Assembly: GCF_965204935.1 (NCBI RefSeq) | Contig: NZ_CBDBFO010000002.1 | Direction: 5' to 3' (one strand) | Length of the DNA stretch: 64,000 bases | From: Hoeflea_A sp965204935 | Lineage (GTDB): Bacteria > Pseudomonadota > Alphaproteobacteria > Rhizobiales > Rhizobiaceae | In this document: piece after piece, positions 56,093-64,000 of the stretch | Numbering within the stretch: position 1 is the stretch's first letter | How the letters are laid out: every line of letters begins with the position of its first letter | The notes under the pieces: model-generated | What the model saw: only the letters and a program-made list of their open reading frames with translations | Databases searched by the model: none | What the model was told of the DNA's origin: nothing | Made by a program: the position numbers and the translations under genes

Positions 56093-57313
56093 TCATGCCG
56101 GGTCCCGCAACAGGACGATGCGGCAGGCCTCTCCGGCGGGGGCTGCTGCCGCATGCGGAGCCCGGATGACAAGGCAATCGGACTCGGCAAATGTGCGGGT
56201 CATGGAGGAATCCTGCTTTTCAAACGGCGTTGCGACCAGCATTCCGTCGTCGCGGCGCTGTAACTTTGACCGCAGGTAATCCTGCCTCCTATCATTCGCG
56301 CCAACGTCGCAGCCGAGCACCGCGTCTCTGTGCGGATCTGTTTCCTCGGTGCCGGACAAGCGGGCAATCAGCGGGCGCAGGAACAGATGGCTGCACACGA
56401 GGCTGGACACAGGATTGCCGGGCAGGCCGAGCACATGCAGATTGTCCATCCTGCCATACATCAATGGCTTCCCGGGGCGCATGGCGATGCGCCAGAAATC
56501 GAGCTTCATGCCGCGGGCGACCAGTGCGGCCTGAACAAGGTCGTGCTTGCCGACTGACGCCCCGCCAAGCGTCACCAGAATATCGGCCTTTTCTGCAACG
56601 GTCCGGTCGATCGCGGATTCAATAAGCGCTTGCCGATCCTGCGCGATGCCGAGGTCGGTGACCGTTGCACCATCCTTCTCAGCGATGGCCCTCACGCCGA
56701 AACCGTTCGAGGCGATGATCTGGTCCATACCCGGCTGCTCGCCCGGCGCCACCAGTTCGTCGCCGGTCGCAAGAATCGCAACATGTGGCCTCCGACGGAC
56801 CGGCAGGTCGGGATAGTTCATGGCCGCGGCAACGGTGATGCGTCCGGCATCAAGGATTTGTCCGGCCCGCAAGACCCTGTCGTCGCGTGCAAAATCCAGT
56901 CCCTGCGGTCGAACATAGTTTCCGGCTTGAACCGGAGCCAGGATCCTGACGCCGCCGCTTTCTGGCGTTTCCGTGTCTTCCTGGATGACGATGGAATCAG
57001 CCCCGTCCGGTACCGGCGCCCCGGTAAAGATGCGAACCGCCTGGTTCGGTCCGACTGTGCCAGTGTAACCATGGCCGGCCGGGGCCTCGCCGATGACCTC
57101 GAGATCGCACGGTGCATCGGCGATGTCTGAGGACCGGACCGCATATCCGTCCATGGCGGAGGCGGGGAAGGGCGGCTGTGAGCGGATAGCCGTCACGTCG
57201 CTTGCAAGCGTCCTGCCAATAGCGAGGGCAAGCGGTGCCTGTTCGATATCAGCGATCGGCTCGACATCAGTCAGGATGCGGGCGCGTGCCTCGTCGACGG
57301 GAAGCAACGACAT
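56093..57313 (-). CDS. moeA: Molybdopterin molybdotransferase MoeA
   Basis: 406 residues. It inserts molybdate into adenylylated molybdopterin. Seen: the N-terminal LLPVDEARARIL, SAMDGYAVR (domain II), TGDELV (the third domain, MogA-like) and GLPGNPVSSLV. It supplies cofactor for molybdoenzymes, so it also serves the molybdenum hydroxylase of the accessory cluster. Its start overlaps the moaC stop by one base (TGATG). Confidence 0.95.
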   Translation of the reverse strand: MSLLPVDEARARILTDVEPIADIEQAPLALAIGRTLASDVTAIRSQPPFPASAMDGYAVRSSDIADAPCDLEVIGEAPAGHGYTGTVGPNQAVRIFTGAPVPDGADSIVIQEDTETPESGGVRILAPVQAGNYVRPQGLDFARDDRVLRAGQILDAGRITVAAAMNYPDLPVRRRPHVAILATGDELVAPGEQPGMDQIIASNGFGVRAIAEKDGATVTDLGIAQDRQALIESAIDRTVAEKADILVTLGGASVGKHDLVQAALVARGMKLDFWRIAMRPGKPLMYGRMDNLHVLGLPGNPVSSLVCSHLFLRPLIARLSGTEETDPHRDAVLGCDVGANDRRQDYLRSKLQRRDDGMLVATPFEKQDSSMTRTFAESDCLVIRAPHAAAAPAGEACRIVLLRDPA

Positions 57314-57810
57314 CAGGCGCCGGCTCCGCCGCGTTGCCAGTTGCCCGATTTGCCGCCGGTTTTTGAGAGCAGGCGGATGCCGGATATTTCCATCGATTTA
57401 TCGGCCGCCTTGGCCATGTCGTAGATGGTCAGACAGGCGACGGAAACGGCCGTGAGCGCCTCCATCTCGACGCCGGTCTTGCCGGACAGCTCGGCCATTG
57501 CCTCTATCCGCAGGCCCGGCAGATCCGGCGCTTCGGATATTTCGACCGAAACCTTTGTCAGCATCAGAGGGTGACACAGCGGAATAAGGTCGGATGTCCG
57601 CTTCGCGCCCATGATACCGGCGAGCCTGGCGACGCCGATTACGTCACCCTTTTTCGCATCGCCTTTGCGGATCAGCGCCAGCGTTTGCGGTGCCATCTTG
57701 ACATAGCCTTCCGCGACCGCCTGACGTTCCGTTTCGGCCTTGTCGCCGACATCGACCATGTTCGCTGCACCGTCTTCGGCGATATGGGTGAGCTTGCTGT
57801 CGTTCGACAT
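57313..57810 (-). CDS. moaC: Cyclic pyranopterin monophosphate synthase MoaC
   Basis: 165 residues. It builds cyclic pyranopterin monophosphate, the second step of molybdopterin synthesis. Seen: MVDVGDKAETERQAVAEGYV, LIPLCHPLMLTKV and GVEMEALTAVSVACLTIYDMAKA, all conserved in MoaC. Translated together with moeA and 9 bases after trpC. Confidence 0.97.
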   Translation of the reverse strand: MSNDSKLTHIAEDGAANMVDVGDKAETERQAVAEGYVKMAPQTLALIRKGDAKKGDVIGVARLAGIMGAKRTSDLIPLCHPLMLTKVSVEISEAPDLPGLRIEAMAELSGKTGVEMEALTAVSVACLTIYDMAKAADKSMEISGIRLLSKTGGKSGNWQRGGAGA

Positions 57811-57819
57811 TGCAAATCC

Positions 57820-58617
57820 TCAGTCGGATCCCGTTACGAGCATACGTGTCGCCGCCTCAACATCGTCCTGGCGCATCAGGCTTTCGCCGACGAGGAAAGA
57901 CGTGATGCCGGACCGGGCAAGCCGGTTGCAATCTTCGTGGGTGAAAATGCCGCTCTCGCCAACCAGCAAGCGGTCATCGGGCACCATGCCGGCAAGGCGC
58001 TCGCTGGTTTCCAGGCTGACCTCGAATGTGCGCAGGTTGCGGTTGTTGACGCCGAGGAGACGCGATTGAAGCCGCAACGCCCTTTCGGTCTCGGCCTCGT
58101 CGTGCACCTCGATCAGCGCATCCATTCCCAGTTCGAAAGCCGTGTCCTCAAGCGCCTGCGCATCGTCGTCGCTGAGCGATGCCATGATGATCAATATGGC
58201 GTCGGCACCCCAGGACCGCGCTTCGAAAACCTGATAGGGCTCGAACATGAAATCCTTGCGCAGCGCCGGCAGATGCGTCACTCCGCGCGCTTCGGTGAGG
58301 AACTCCGGCGCCCCCTGGAAAGACGGTCCGTCGGTCAGGACGGAAAGGCAGGTCGCACCACCTGCCTCATAGGCCCTGGCAAGGGACGGCGGGTCGAAAT
58401 CGGCGCGTATCAAACCTTTGGACGGGCTGGCTTTTTTGATTTCAGCAATGATGCCATAGCCGTTTTCGTCGCCCCTTTGCTGCAGAGCCTTGAGGAAGCC
58501 ACGCGGCGGCTCGACGTCGGCGATGCGATCCTTGAGTTCGACCAGCGGAACGGACTGCTTGGCGGCGGCAATCTCATCGCGTTTGTACGCCTCGATTTTC
58601 CGTAAGATGTCACTCAT
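57820..58617 (-). CDS. trpC: Indole-3-glycerol phosphate synthase
   Basis: 265 residues, TIM barrel. It closes the indole ring in tryptophan biosynthesis. Seen: AEIKKASPSKG (Lys base near 50), SVLTDGPSFQG, LRKDFMFEPYQV (second Lys), GVNNRNLRTFEV and GESGI. Overlaps trpD by 4 bases (ATGA). Confidence 0.97.
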   Translation of the reverse strand: MSDILRKIEAYKRDEIAAAKQSVPLVELKDRIADVEPPRGFLKALQQRGDENGYGIIAEIKKASPSKGLIRADFDPPSLARAYEAGGATCLSVLTDGPSFQGAPEFLTEARGVTHLPALRKDFMFEPYQVFEARSWGADAILIIMASLSDDDAQALEDTAFELGMDALIEVHDEAETERALRLQSRLLGVNNRNLRTFEVSLETSERLAGMVPDDRLLVGESGIFTHEDCNRLARSGITSFLVGESLMRQDDVEAATRMLVTGSD

Positions 58618-59645
58618 GCTTCGGTTTCTTTGGCATGCGCGTTGGAGGTTTTTACCAGTGCATCGAGTGCGGCCTTAGCGGCGCCATTGTCGATTGCGTC
58701 TTCCGCCTTCGTGATCCCCTCGCGGATATCCTCGGCAAGACCGCCGATAACAAGCGATGCAGCCGTGTTCAGAAGGACGATGTCGCGGTAGGGGCCCTTG
58801 TCTCCCTGCAGGACTTTCAGCAACTCCGCGGCATTGTGCTGCGCATCGCCGCCCTTCAGCCTGTCGATCGTCACCCGCTCGAGACCGAATTCGTCCGGCG
58901 TGATTTCGAATTTGCGAATCTCGCCATTCTCGAGAGCCACGATTTGCGTTGTTCCGGTGGTGGTCATTTCGTCAAGGCCGTCACCATGCACGACCCAGAC
59001 GGTTTCGGATCCGAGGTCCCGCAGCACTTCCGCGAGCGGTTCTGTCCAGTGCACGTCGAACACGCCGAGCAATTGTTTCCTCACGCTTGCCGGATTGGAC
59101 AGCGGTCCGAGCAGATTGAAGATCGTCCGTGTGCCGAGTTCGACGCGCGCCGGCCCGACATGGCGCATTGCCGAATGGTGACCCGGCGCGAACATGAAGC
59201 CGATGCCCGCTGCGCGGATACAGGCTTCTATGCCAGCCGGATCAAGTTCGAGATGTATGCCCAAAGCCATGAGCGTATCAGCGGCTCCCGATTTTGATGT
59301 CAGGGCGCGGTTTCCGTGCTTGGCGACGGTTAGCCCGGCACCCGCGGCGACAAGGGCGGCGCAGGTAGATACGTTGTAGGATCCCGACGCGTCACCACCG
59401 GTTCCCACAATATCGACCGCATGATCGGGCGCTGACACCCGCACCATCTTGTTGCGCATGGTAGCAACAGCGCCGGCGATTTCGTCAACACTTTCGCCAC
59501 GCACGCGCAGCGCCATCAGGAAACCGCCGATCTGCGCCGCGGTCGCATCGCCCGACATCATGATGCCGAAGGCTTCCTCCGCCTGCTCGCGGGTTAGGTG
59601 CTGACCGCTTGCGGCGATGGCAATAAAGTCTTTGAGTTCGGACAT
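58614..59645 (-). CDS. trpD: Anthranilate phosphoribosyltransferase
   Basis: 343 residues. It transfers phosphoribose from PRPP to anthranilate. Seen: DIVGTGGDASGSYNVST (PRPP-binding GTGGD) and KHGNRALTSKSGAADTLMALG. First gene of the trpD-trpC-moaC-moeA set, 14 bases after the PpiD-like gene. Confidence 0.97.
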   Translation of the reverse strand: MSELKDFIAIAASGQHLTREQAEEAFGIMMSGDATAAQIGGFLMALRVRGESVDEIAGAVATMRNKMVRVSAPDHAVDIVGTGGDASGSYNVSTCAALVAAGAGLTVAKHGNRALTSKSGAADTLMALGIHLELDPAGIEACIRAAGIGFMFAPGHHSAMRHVGPARVELGTRTIFNLLGPLSNPASVRKQLLGVFDVHWTEPLAEVLRDLGSETVWVVHGDGLDEMTTTGTTQIVALENGEIRKFEITPDEFGLERVTIDRLKGGDAQHNAAELLKVLQGDKGPYRDIVLLNTAASLVIGGLAEDIREGITKAEDAIDNGAAKAALDALVKTSNAHAKETEA

Positions 59646-59659
59646 GAAAGCGTCCCGCC

Positions 59660-61552
59660 CTAGTACTCGGTCAGCGCGAGGTCGGCGACGTTCGGATTGT
59701 AGGAGACGCCGAACTCTTCCTGCATCAGACCGATGGCCTGGGTGAGCATATCGTCGCCCATGCGCTGGGAAAGAGCGGTCTCGACACCGTCCGAAAGACC
59801 GGACCCGCTTGCAGCGGGTGGAGAGGACACCTGGGACACCTTCAAAAGGATCTTGGCGGTGCCGCTGGCGTCATCCGCGACGGCTGCGATGCCATCGGGT
59901 CCGGAAAATGACGCGTTGACCGCCGCCGCGCCAAAGACCGCATCCTCGTCCCGGCGCTTGAGGTCGTACTTTGTCTGCGTTGCAAGACCCTGATCCGCGG
60001 CGACCGCAGTCAGTTCCTCGCCATCGTCAACGCGTTTTTGAAGATCGGTGGCCAGCTTGCCAAGCGTCTCGGACTCCTCCCGGCGCCTCCAGTCCTCGAG
60101 CACCCGATCACGCACTTCATCAAATGTGCGGTCCCGGGCAGGGATGATGTCCTGAACCTCGTACCAGAGGAAGCCTTCGCCACTGAGGTTGATCGGTGAA
60201 GACTCGACCTGGATTTCCGTGTCGAACGCCTCGGCCAGCAGGTCCTGTGACTCGGGGAGGGTGCGCAATATCGTGCCGTCGGGCGTGCGCGCCGAGCGGT
60301 CGACCGCATCGATGACGACGGGGTTGAGTTTCTGCTTGCGCGCAGCTTCTTCCAGCGTGTCCCCACCGGCCCGGGAATCCTCATAGGCGTCATGAACATC
60401 AAAGAGGATGGCTTCTGCTTCCACCAGCGCCAGTTCGTCGCGGATTTCGTCCCGGACCTCTTCGAAGCTCAATGTGGATTCCGGGTTGATCTCCGCAACG
60501 CGGAGAATCACAGGCCCGAACGTGCCCTCGACAACACCGCTAGTCTTGCCGGCCTCGCCGATGGCAAAGGCGGCATCGGCAATGGAGGGATCTGGCATGG
60601 ATTGACGATTGAAGGTACCGAGCGCGACATCGTTCAAGGTCTTGCCCTCGGCGGCGACAATGTCGTCGAAGGTGGAACCGGCCGCGATCTTGTCCGCCGC
60701 TGCCTTGGCTGCGGCCTCGTCGGCAAAGTTGAGCTGCTCGATTGTCCTTGTTTCCGGTGTCCGGTAGCGGTCGATGCGGGCCTCATAGTCCGCGCGGACC
60801 GTATCATCGGCGATGGTCGAGGGGTCCATGATATCGCTGGCCCGCAATGTGACATAGGCGATCTTGCGATACTCGGGCGCGCGGTACGTCGATTTGCGCT
60901 CCTCGAAAAAGGCGCTCAACACATCGTCTGCAGGATCTGCAATCGGTTCGAGAATGTCGCGGTCAAGCACGACGTAATCGACGGTTCGAGATTCGTTGTC
61001 GAACTGGTGGACTGCTTTCATGAGCGCCGCCGGTGCTTCGTATCCGTCCGTGATTGCTTCAACAATCTGCGTGCGTATCGCAGCGTTCTGCTGACTGACG
61101 ATGTAGTCCTCCTCGGTCATGTCGGCGTTGCGAAGCAGAGCTGCGAAGGTTGTGCGGTCGAATTGTCCGTCAACGCCCTGAAATGCGGGGTCGGCGGCGA
61201 TCAGCGACGCGAGCCGGTCCTCGGAAAGCCCGAGATTCATTCGCCGCGACTGCTCATCAAGTGCCGCATTCATGGCAACCTGGATCAGGACCTGGTTCTC
61301 GATACCCATGGCGCGAGCCTGCTCACGGGTCAGGCGTTGTCCGAATTGCCGCGACAGCGTGGCGATCTGTCGATCGTAGGCAAGGCGAAAATCACTTGGC
61401 GTCACCGTCGTTTCGCCAACCGTGACGACGGCGTTGCCAACACCCTGAAAGATCGTTCCGCTGATCCCCCAGACACCGAAGGACAGGACCAGAATCATCA
61501 AGAAGATCTTTACGACCCAGGACCTTGCACTGTTGCGAAGCGCGTCAAGCAT
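59660..61552 (-). CDS. PpiD-like peptidyl-prolyl isomerase / periplasmic chaperone
   Basis: 630 residues. An N-terminal membrane helix (VVKIFLMILVLSFGVWGI) anchors it to the inner membrane. SurA_N-like domains follow (EQSRRMNLGLSEDRLASLIAADPAFQG), then a parvulin-type domain (about 270-370) and a C-terminal chaperone part. It helps outer-membrane and secreted proteins fold after Sec export. I start at 61552 (MLDALRNSARSW), preceded by AGGAG; the longer upstream frame overlaps tpiA and is not homologous. Confidence 0.92.
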   Translation of the reverse strand: MLDALRNSARSWVVKIFLMILVLSFGVWGISGTIFQGVGNAVVTVGETTVTPSDFRLAYDRQIATLSRQFGQRLTREQARAMGIENQVLIQVAMNAALDEQSRRMNLGLSEDRLASLIAADPAFQGVDGQFDRTTFAALLRNADMTEEDYIVSQQNAAIRTQIVEAITDGYEAPAALMKAVHQFDNESRTVDYVVLDRDILEPIADPADDVLSAFFEERKSTYRAPEYRKIAYVTLRASDIMDPSTIADDTVRADYEARIDRYRTPETRTIEQLNFADEAAAKAAADKIAAGSTFDDIVAAEGKTLNDVALGTFNRQSMPDPSIADAAFAIGEAGKTSGVVEGTFGPVILRVAEINPESTLSFEEVRDEIRDELALVEAEAILFDVHDAYEDSRAGGDTLEEAARKQKLNPVVIDAVDRSARTPDGTILRTLPESQDLLAEAFDTEIQVESSPINLSGEGFLWYEVQDIIPARDRTFDEVRDRVLEDWRRREESETLGKLATDLQKRVDDGEELTAVAADQGLATQTKYDLKRRDEDAVFGAAAVNASFSGPDGIAAVADDASGTAKILLKVSQVSSPPAASGSGLSDGVETALSQRMGDDMLTQAIGLMQEEFGVSYNPNVADLALTEY

Positions 61553-61769
61553 GAGTTCTCCTAAAGCCCGCAGGAGGGCAAATGGACTAAATCCTAATTT
61601 TGTGCGTGTTTTACGCATCGAATGCGGACGCCGCAAGGCACAATGGCGTGGGCTGGTTCGGACCGCGGTCGGCGCATGGGGCTGTGCAGGATGCCGGTGC
61701 CCGATTGATTTATCTCCCGGATTTGCTAGGTCCCTTGTGTTTGGCCGATGGACGTAAAAGGGAAGTTTC

Positions 61770-62528
61770 ATGACACCTGGCATCAGACCGCTTGTCGCTG
61801 GTAACTGGAAAATGAACGGTGACCGCAATTCTCTGCACGAGATCACGGCAATGGCCACAGGTCTTGATGCCGGGCTCAGCGAGAAGATCGATGCGCTTGT
61901 CTGCCCGCCATCGACATTGATTTACCTGGCCGCCGCGGCCGTCCAGGACACGGGGATCAGCATCGGTGGACAGGATTGCCATTGGGCTGCGTCCGGCGCC
62001 CATACGGGAGACATTTCTGCCGCGATGATGCGCGATGCCGATGCGACACACATAATCGTCGGGCACTCCGAGCGCAGGACGGATCACGGCGAGAGCAGCG
62101 CGGTGGTCAGAACGAAGGCCGAAGCGGTCCACGCCGAGAACCTTGTGGCCATTGTCTGTATCGGGGAGACGAAAGCTGAACGCGATGCGGGAAAGACACT
62201 TGATGTCTTGAAGGAACAGCTCGATGCGTCGGTTCCGGATGCGGCAACCGCTCAAAATACCGTGATTGCCTACGAGCCGGTCTGGGCGATCGGAACAGGT
62301 GTGACGCCAACAGCTCAAGATGTCGAGGATGCACACGCGTTCCTGCGCCGGGAGCTGGAGGCCAGATTCGCAAGCCATGGTGCTGCCATGCGGCTTCTCT
62401 ATGGCGGGTCCGTCAAGCCGGCCAACGCGCCGGAATTGATGGCGGTGCATAATGTTGACGGTGCGCTCGTCGGTGGCGCGAGCTTGAAAGCCGACGACTT
62501 CCTCGCCATTTGTGAGGCATATAGGTAA
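61770..62528 (+). CDS. tpiA: Triose-phosphate isomerase
   Basis: 252 residues, TIM barrel. It interconverts dihydroxyacetone phosphate and glyceraldehyde-3-phosphate. Catalytic residues are present: Asn12 and Lys14 (NWKMNG), His99 (VGHSERR) and Glu169 (AYEPVWAIGTG). Divergent from the ppiD-like gene. Confidence 0.97.
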   Translation: MTPGIRPLVAGNWKMNGDRNSLHEITAMATGLDAGLSEKIDALVCPPSTLIYLAAAAVQDTGISIGGQDCHWAASGAHTGDISAAMMRDADATHIIVGHSERRTDHGESSAVVRTKAEAVHAENLVAIVCIGETKAERDAGKTLDVLKEQLDASVPDAATAQNTVIAYEPVWAIGTGVTPTAQDVEDAHAFLRRELEARFASHGAAMRLLYGGSVKPANAPELMAVHNVDGALVGGASLKADDFLAICEAYR

Positions 62529-62651
62529 CGCACCGCCAATTCGTTGTGCCTTGCGGCGAACGATCTGGTGATGGGGGTTGGAAAGCGATCCAGCCTCGTG
62601 TACACAGCCGCGAATTTTCCATTTCGCCGTCAACGGCAGGAACAGTAATCC

Positions 62652-63050
62652 ATGCAAACGGTTTTGATCGTTATTCATCTTATGATCGTTGTCGCCCTCG
62701 TCGGCGTCGTATTGCTGCAACGCTCGGAAGGCGGTGCGCTGGGAATCGGCGGCGGTTCGGGCGGTATGATGTCAGCACGCGGTGCCGCCGATGCATTGAC
62801 GCGCACGACCGGCATTCTCGCCGCCGCTTTTTTTGCAACATCTATCGCTCTCGGCATTTATGCGCGCTACGAAGCCAGCCCGACCGATATTCTCGATCGC
62901 ATCGAACAAACGTCGCCCGGCGGCGGCCAGACGGTTCTCGACCAGATCGGCGGCACGCCCACGACATCCGATGATAGTGGTGCGACCGATATTCCGCAGC
63001 CTGCCGATTCCGGTGACGGCGGCGGAACACAGGTTCCAACGAGTCAATAG
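62652..63050 (+). CDS. secG: Preprotein translocase subunit SecG
   Basis: 132 residues. Two membrane helices (VLIVIHLMIVVALVGVVLLQ and TGILAAAFFATSIALGIYA) with SEGGALGIGGGSGGMMSARG between them, typical of SecG. The long Gly/Asp/Ser-rich C-terminal tail is usual in Rhizobiales. A terminator follows. Confidence 0.95.
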   Translation: MQTVLIVIHLMIVVALVGVVLLQRSEGGALGIGGGSGGMMSARGAADALTRTTGILAAAFFATSIALGIYARYEASPTDILDRIEQTSPGGGQTVLDQIGGTPTTSDDSGATDIPQPADSGDGGGTQVPTSQ

Positions 63051-63065
63051 ACCGATACCAGAATG

Positions 63066-63099
63066 AAAAACCGGCGGCGGATCAGCGTCGCCGGTTTTT
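63066..63099 (+). terminator. Rho-independent terminator after secG
   Basis: AAAAACCGGCG (63066-63076) pairs perfectly with CGCCGGTTTTT (63089-63099). An 11-bp stem, 12-base loop and a T-run in the 3' arm. The A-run on the 5' side means it may also act on the other strand. Confidence 0.9.
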
Positions 63100-63222
63100 A
63101 CTTTGCGTGGCGGCGTTGCACGCGGTGAAACGTTGCGTGCGCCCACAATATTGTCGAAAAAAGCACCGGCTTTCGATTTGGGGCTGGTGGAATCAGTCAC
63201 AACGCGGTAACGGAATAAGCCC

Positions 63223-64000
63223 ATGGCGCGATATGTCTTCATCACTGGCGGCGTGGTTTCATCCTTGGGAAAAGGTATTGCAGCTGCTGCACTTGGCGCA
63301 CTCCTTCAGGCGCGCGGGTACAGTGTCCGGCTACGCAAGCTCGATCCGTATCTCAACGTCGACCCTGGCACGATGAGCCCCTATCAGCACGGGGAAGTCT
63401 TCGTGACCGATGACGGGGCCGAGACTGATCTCGATCTCGGCCACTACGAGCGCTTCACTGGCAGGTCAGCCGTGCAGGCGGACAACATCACGACCGGACG
63501 TATTTACAAAGATATTATCGACAAGGAACGGCGTGGCGACTATCTCGGCGCCACGGTTCAGGTCATTCCGCATGTCACCAATGAAATCAAGGACTTCGTC
63601 CTGGATGGTAATGACGATTATGATTTCGTCCTGTGCGAGATCGGCGGAACCGTCGGCGACATCGAGGCGATGCCGTTTCTCGAGGCGATCCGCCAACTGG
63701 GCAATGATCTGCCGCGCGGAAATGCGATCTATATCCATCTTACCCTGATGCCGTGGATCCCGGCGGCGGGTGAGCTGAAGACCAAGCCAACCCAGCATTC
63801 CGTGAAGGAATTGCAGTCCATCGGTATCGCCCCTGATATTCTTCTGGTGCGCGCAGACCGGCCCATACCGGAAGAGGAGCGGCGCAAACTGTCGCTGTTC
63901 TGCAATGTGCGTTCTTCCGCCGTTATTCAGGCGCTCGACGTCGACAACATCTATGACGTTCCGATTTCCTACCATCGCGAAGGTCTTGACGACGAGGTCC
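63223..64000 (+). CDS. pyrG: CTP synthase, 5' part only (runs off the right edge)
   Basis: The first 259 residues of the synthetase domain. It makes CTP from UTP with glutamine or ammonia. Seen: YVFITGGVVSSLGKGIAAA (ATP P-loop region), KLDPYLNVDPGTMSPYQHGEVFV and EIGGTVGDIE. The glutaminase domain lies outside the window. Start ATG at 63223. Confidence 0.97.
   Translation, partial: MARYVFITGGVVSSLGKGIAAAALGALLQARGYSVRLRKLDPYLNVDPGTMSPYQHGEVFVTDDGAETDLDLGHYERFTGRSAVQADNITTGRIYKDIIDKERRGDYLGATVQVIPHVTNEIKDFVLDGNDDYDFVLCEIGGTVGDIEAMPFLEAIRQLGNDLPRGNAIYIHLTLMPWIPAAGELKTKPTQHSVKELQSIGIAPDILLVRADRPIPEEERRKLSLFCNVRSSAVIQALDVDNIYDVPISYHREGLDDEV

Noticed and set aside
57571..58605. A 344-residue plus-strand frame over moaC and trpC
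   Set aside because: It overlaps two conserved enzymes on the other strand and has no family features.
60392..61564. A 390-residue plus-strand frame opposite the PpiD-like gene
   Set aside because: The minus-strand protein has clear SurA/parvulin homology and a membrane anchor; the antisense frame shows no recognisable motif.
61710..62720. A 336-residue minus-strand frame opposite tpiA
   Set aside because: tpiA has all catalytic residues; the antisense frame is unconserved.

Overview
The window is from an alphaproteobacterium, most likely a Rhizobiales / Phyllobacteriaceae- or Hoeflea-type marine or soil heterotroph. Three things point there: the high-GC coding style, a lexA gene whose promoter carries the alphaproteobacterial SOS box GTTC-N7-GTTC, and the housekeeping block gltA, gltX, comEC, lexA, moeA, moaC, trpC, trpD, ppiD-like, tpiA, secG, pyrG. 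I have no species-level evidence.

Layout. 1-7.7 kb is core genome: the start of parE, gltA, gltX, comEC and lexA. 56.1-64 kb is core genome again: moeA, moaC, trpC, trpD, a PpiD-like chaperone, tpiA, secG and the start of pyrG. About 48 kb of accessory genes lie between lexA and moeA, which I recall as neighbours in many Rhizobiales. That accessory block has four parts.
(a) 7.8-30.4 kb is a run of 20 leftward genes, mostly tightly packed or overlapping. It holds a branched-chain-amino-acid-type ABC importer (binding protein, LivH, LivM, LivG and a LivF fused to a Tm-1-like domain), an AraC regulator, a divergent Fe-alcohol dehydrogenase, a PEP-hydrolase-family protein, a very large flotillin, two SRPBCC (CoxG-like) proteins, a three-component molybdenum hydroxylase whose large subunit is split into two genes, MoxR and VWA (CoxD/CoxE-like) proteins, an MBL-fold lactonase, an SMP-30/isochorismatase fusion and an SDR. 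It reads as one uptake and catabolism system for an unknown, probably heterocyclic or lactone-forming compound. This is the best candidate for an undescribed system.
(b) 30.9-35.1 kb is a loose set: a DUF1127 protein, a flavin monooxygenase-like enzyme, OsmC, an FkbM methyltransferase and a small secreted protein.
(c) 35.2-46.3 kb is a phenylacetate degradation cluster: paaN leftward, then paaG, paaI, paaK, paaR, paaX and paaABCDE rightward. An IS110-family element sits directly upstream of paaN, and paaK carries a one-base frameshift. The paaA promoter has perfect consensus boxes (TTGACA-N17-TATAAT) inside a 12-bp inverted repeat that is probably the PaaX operator.
(d) 46.4-56.1 kb holds an MFS transporter, a BMP-family (nucleoside-type) ABC importer and an SDR. 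Both importer permease genes are broken: the first by an antisense group II intron (1887 bp), the second by an IS5-family element (932 bp, TTA target duplication). Removing each insertion restores a perfect reading frame.

The left half of the accessory block looks intact and still organised for expression, while the paa/BMP half shows recent decay. No tRNA or rRNA gene, CRISPR array, integrase or attachment site was seen.
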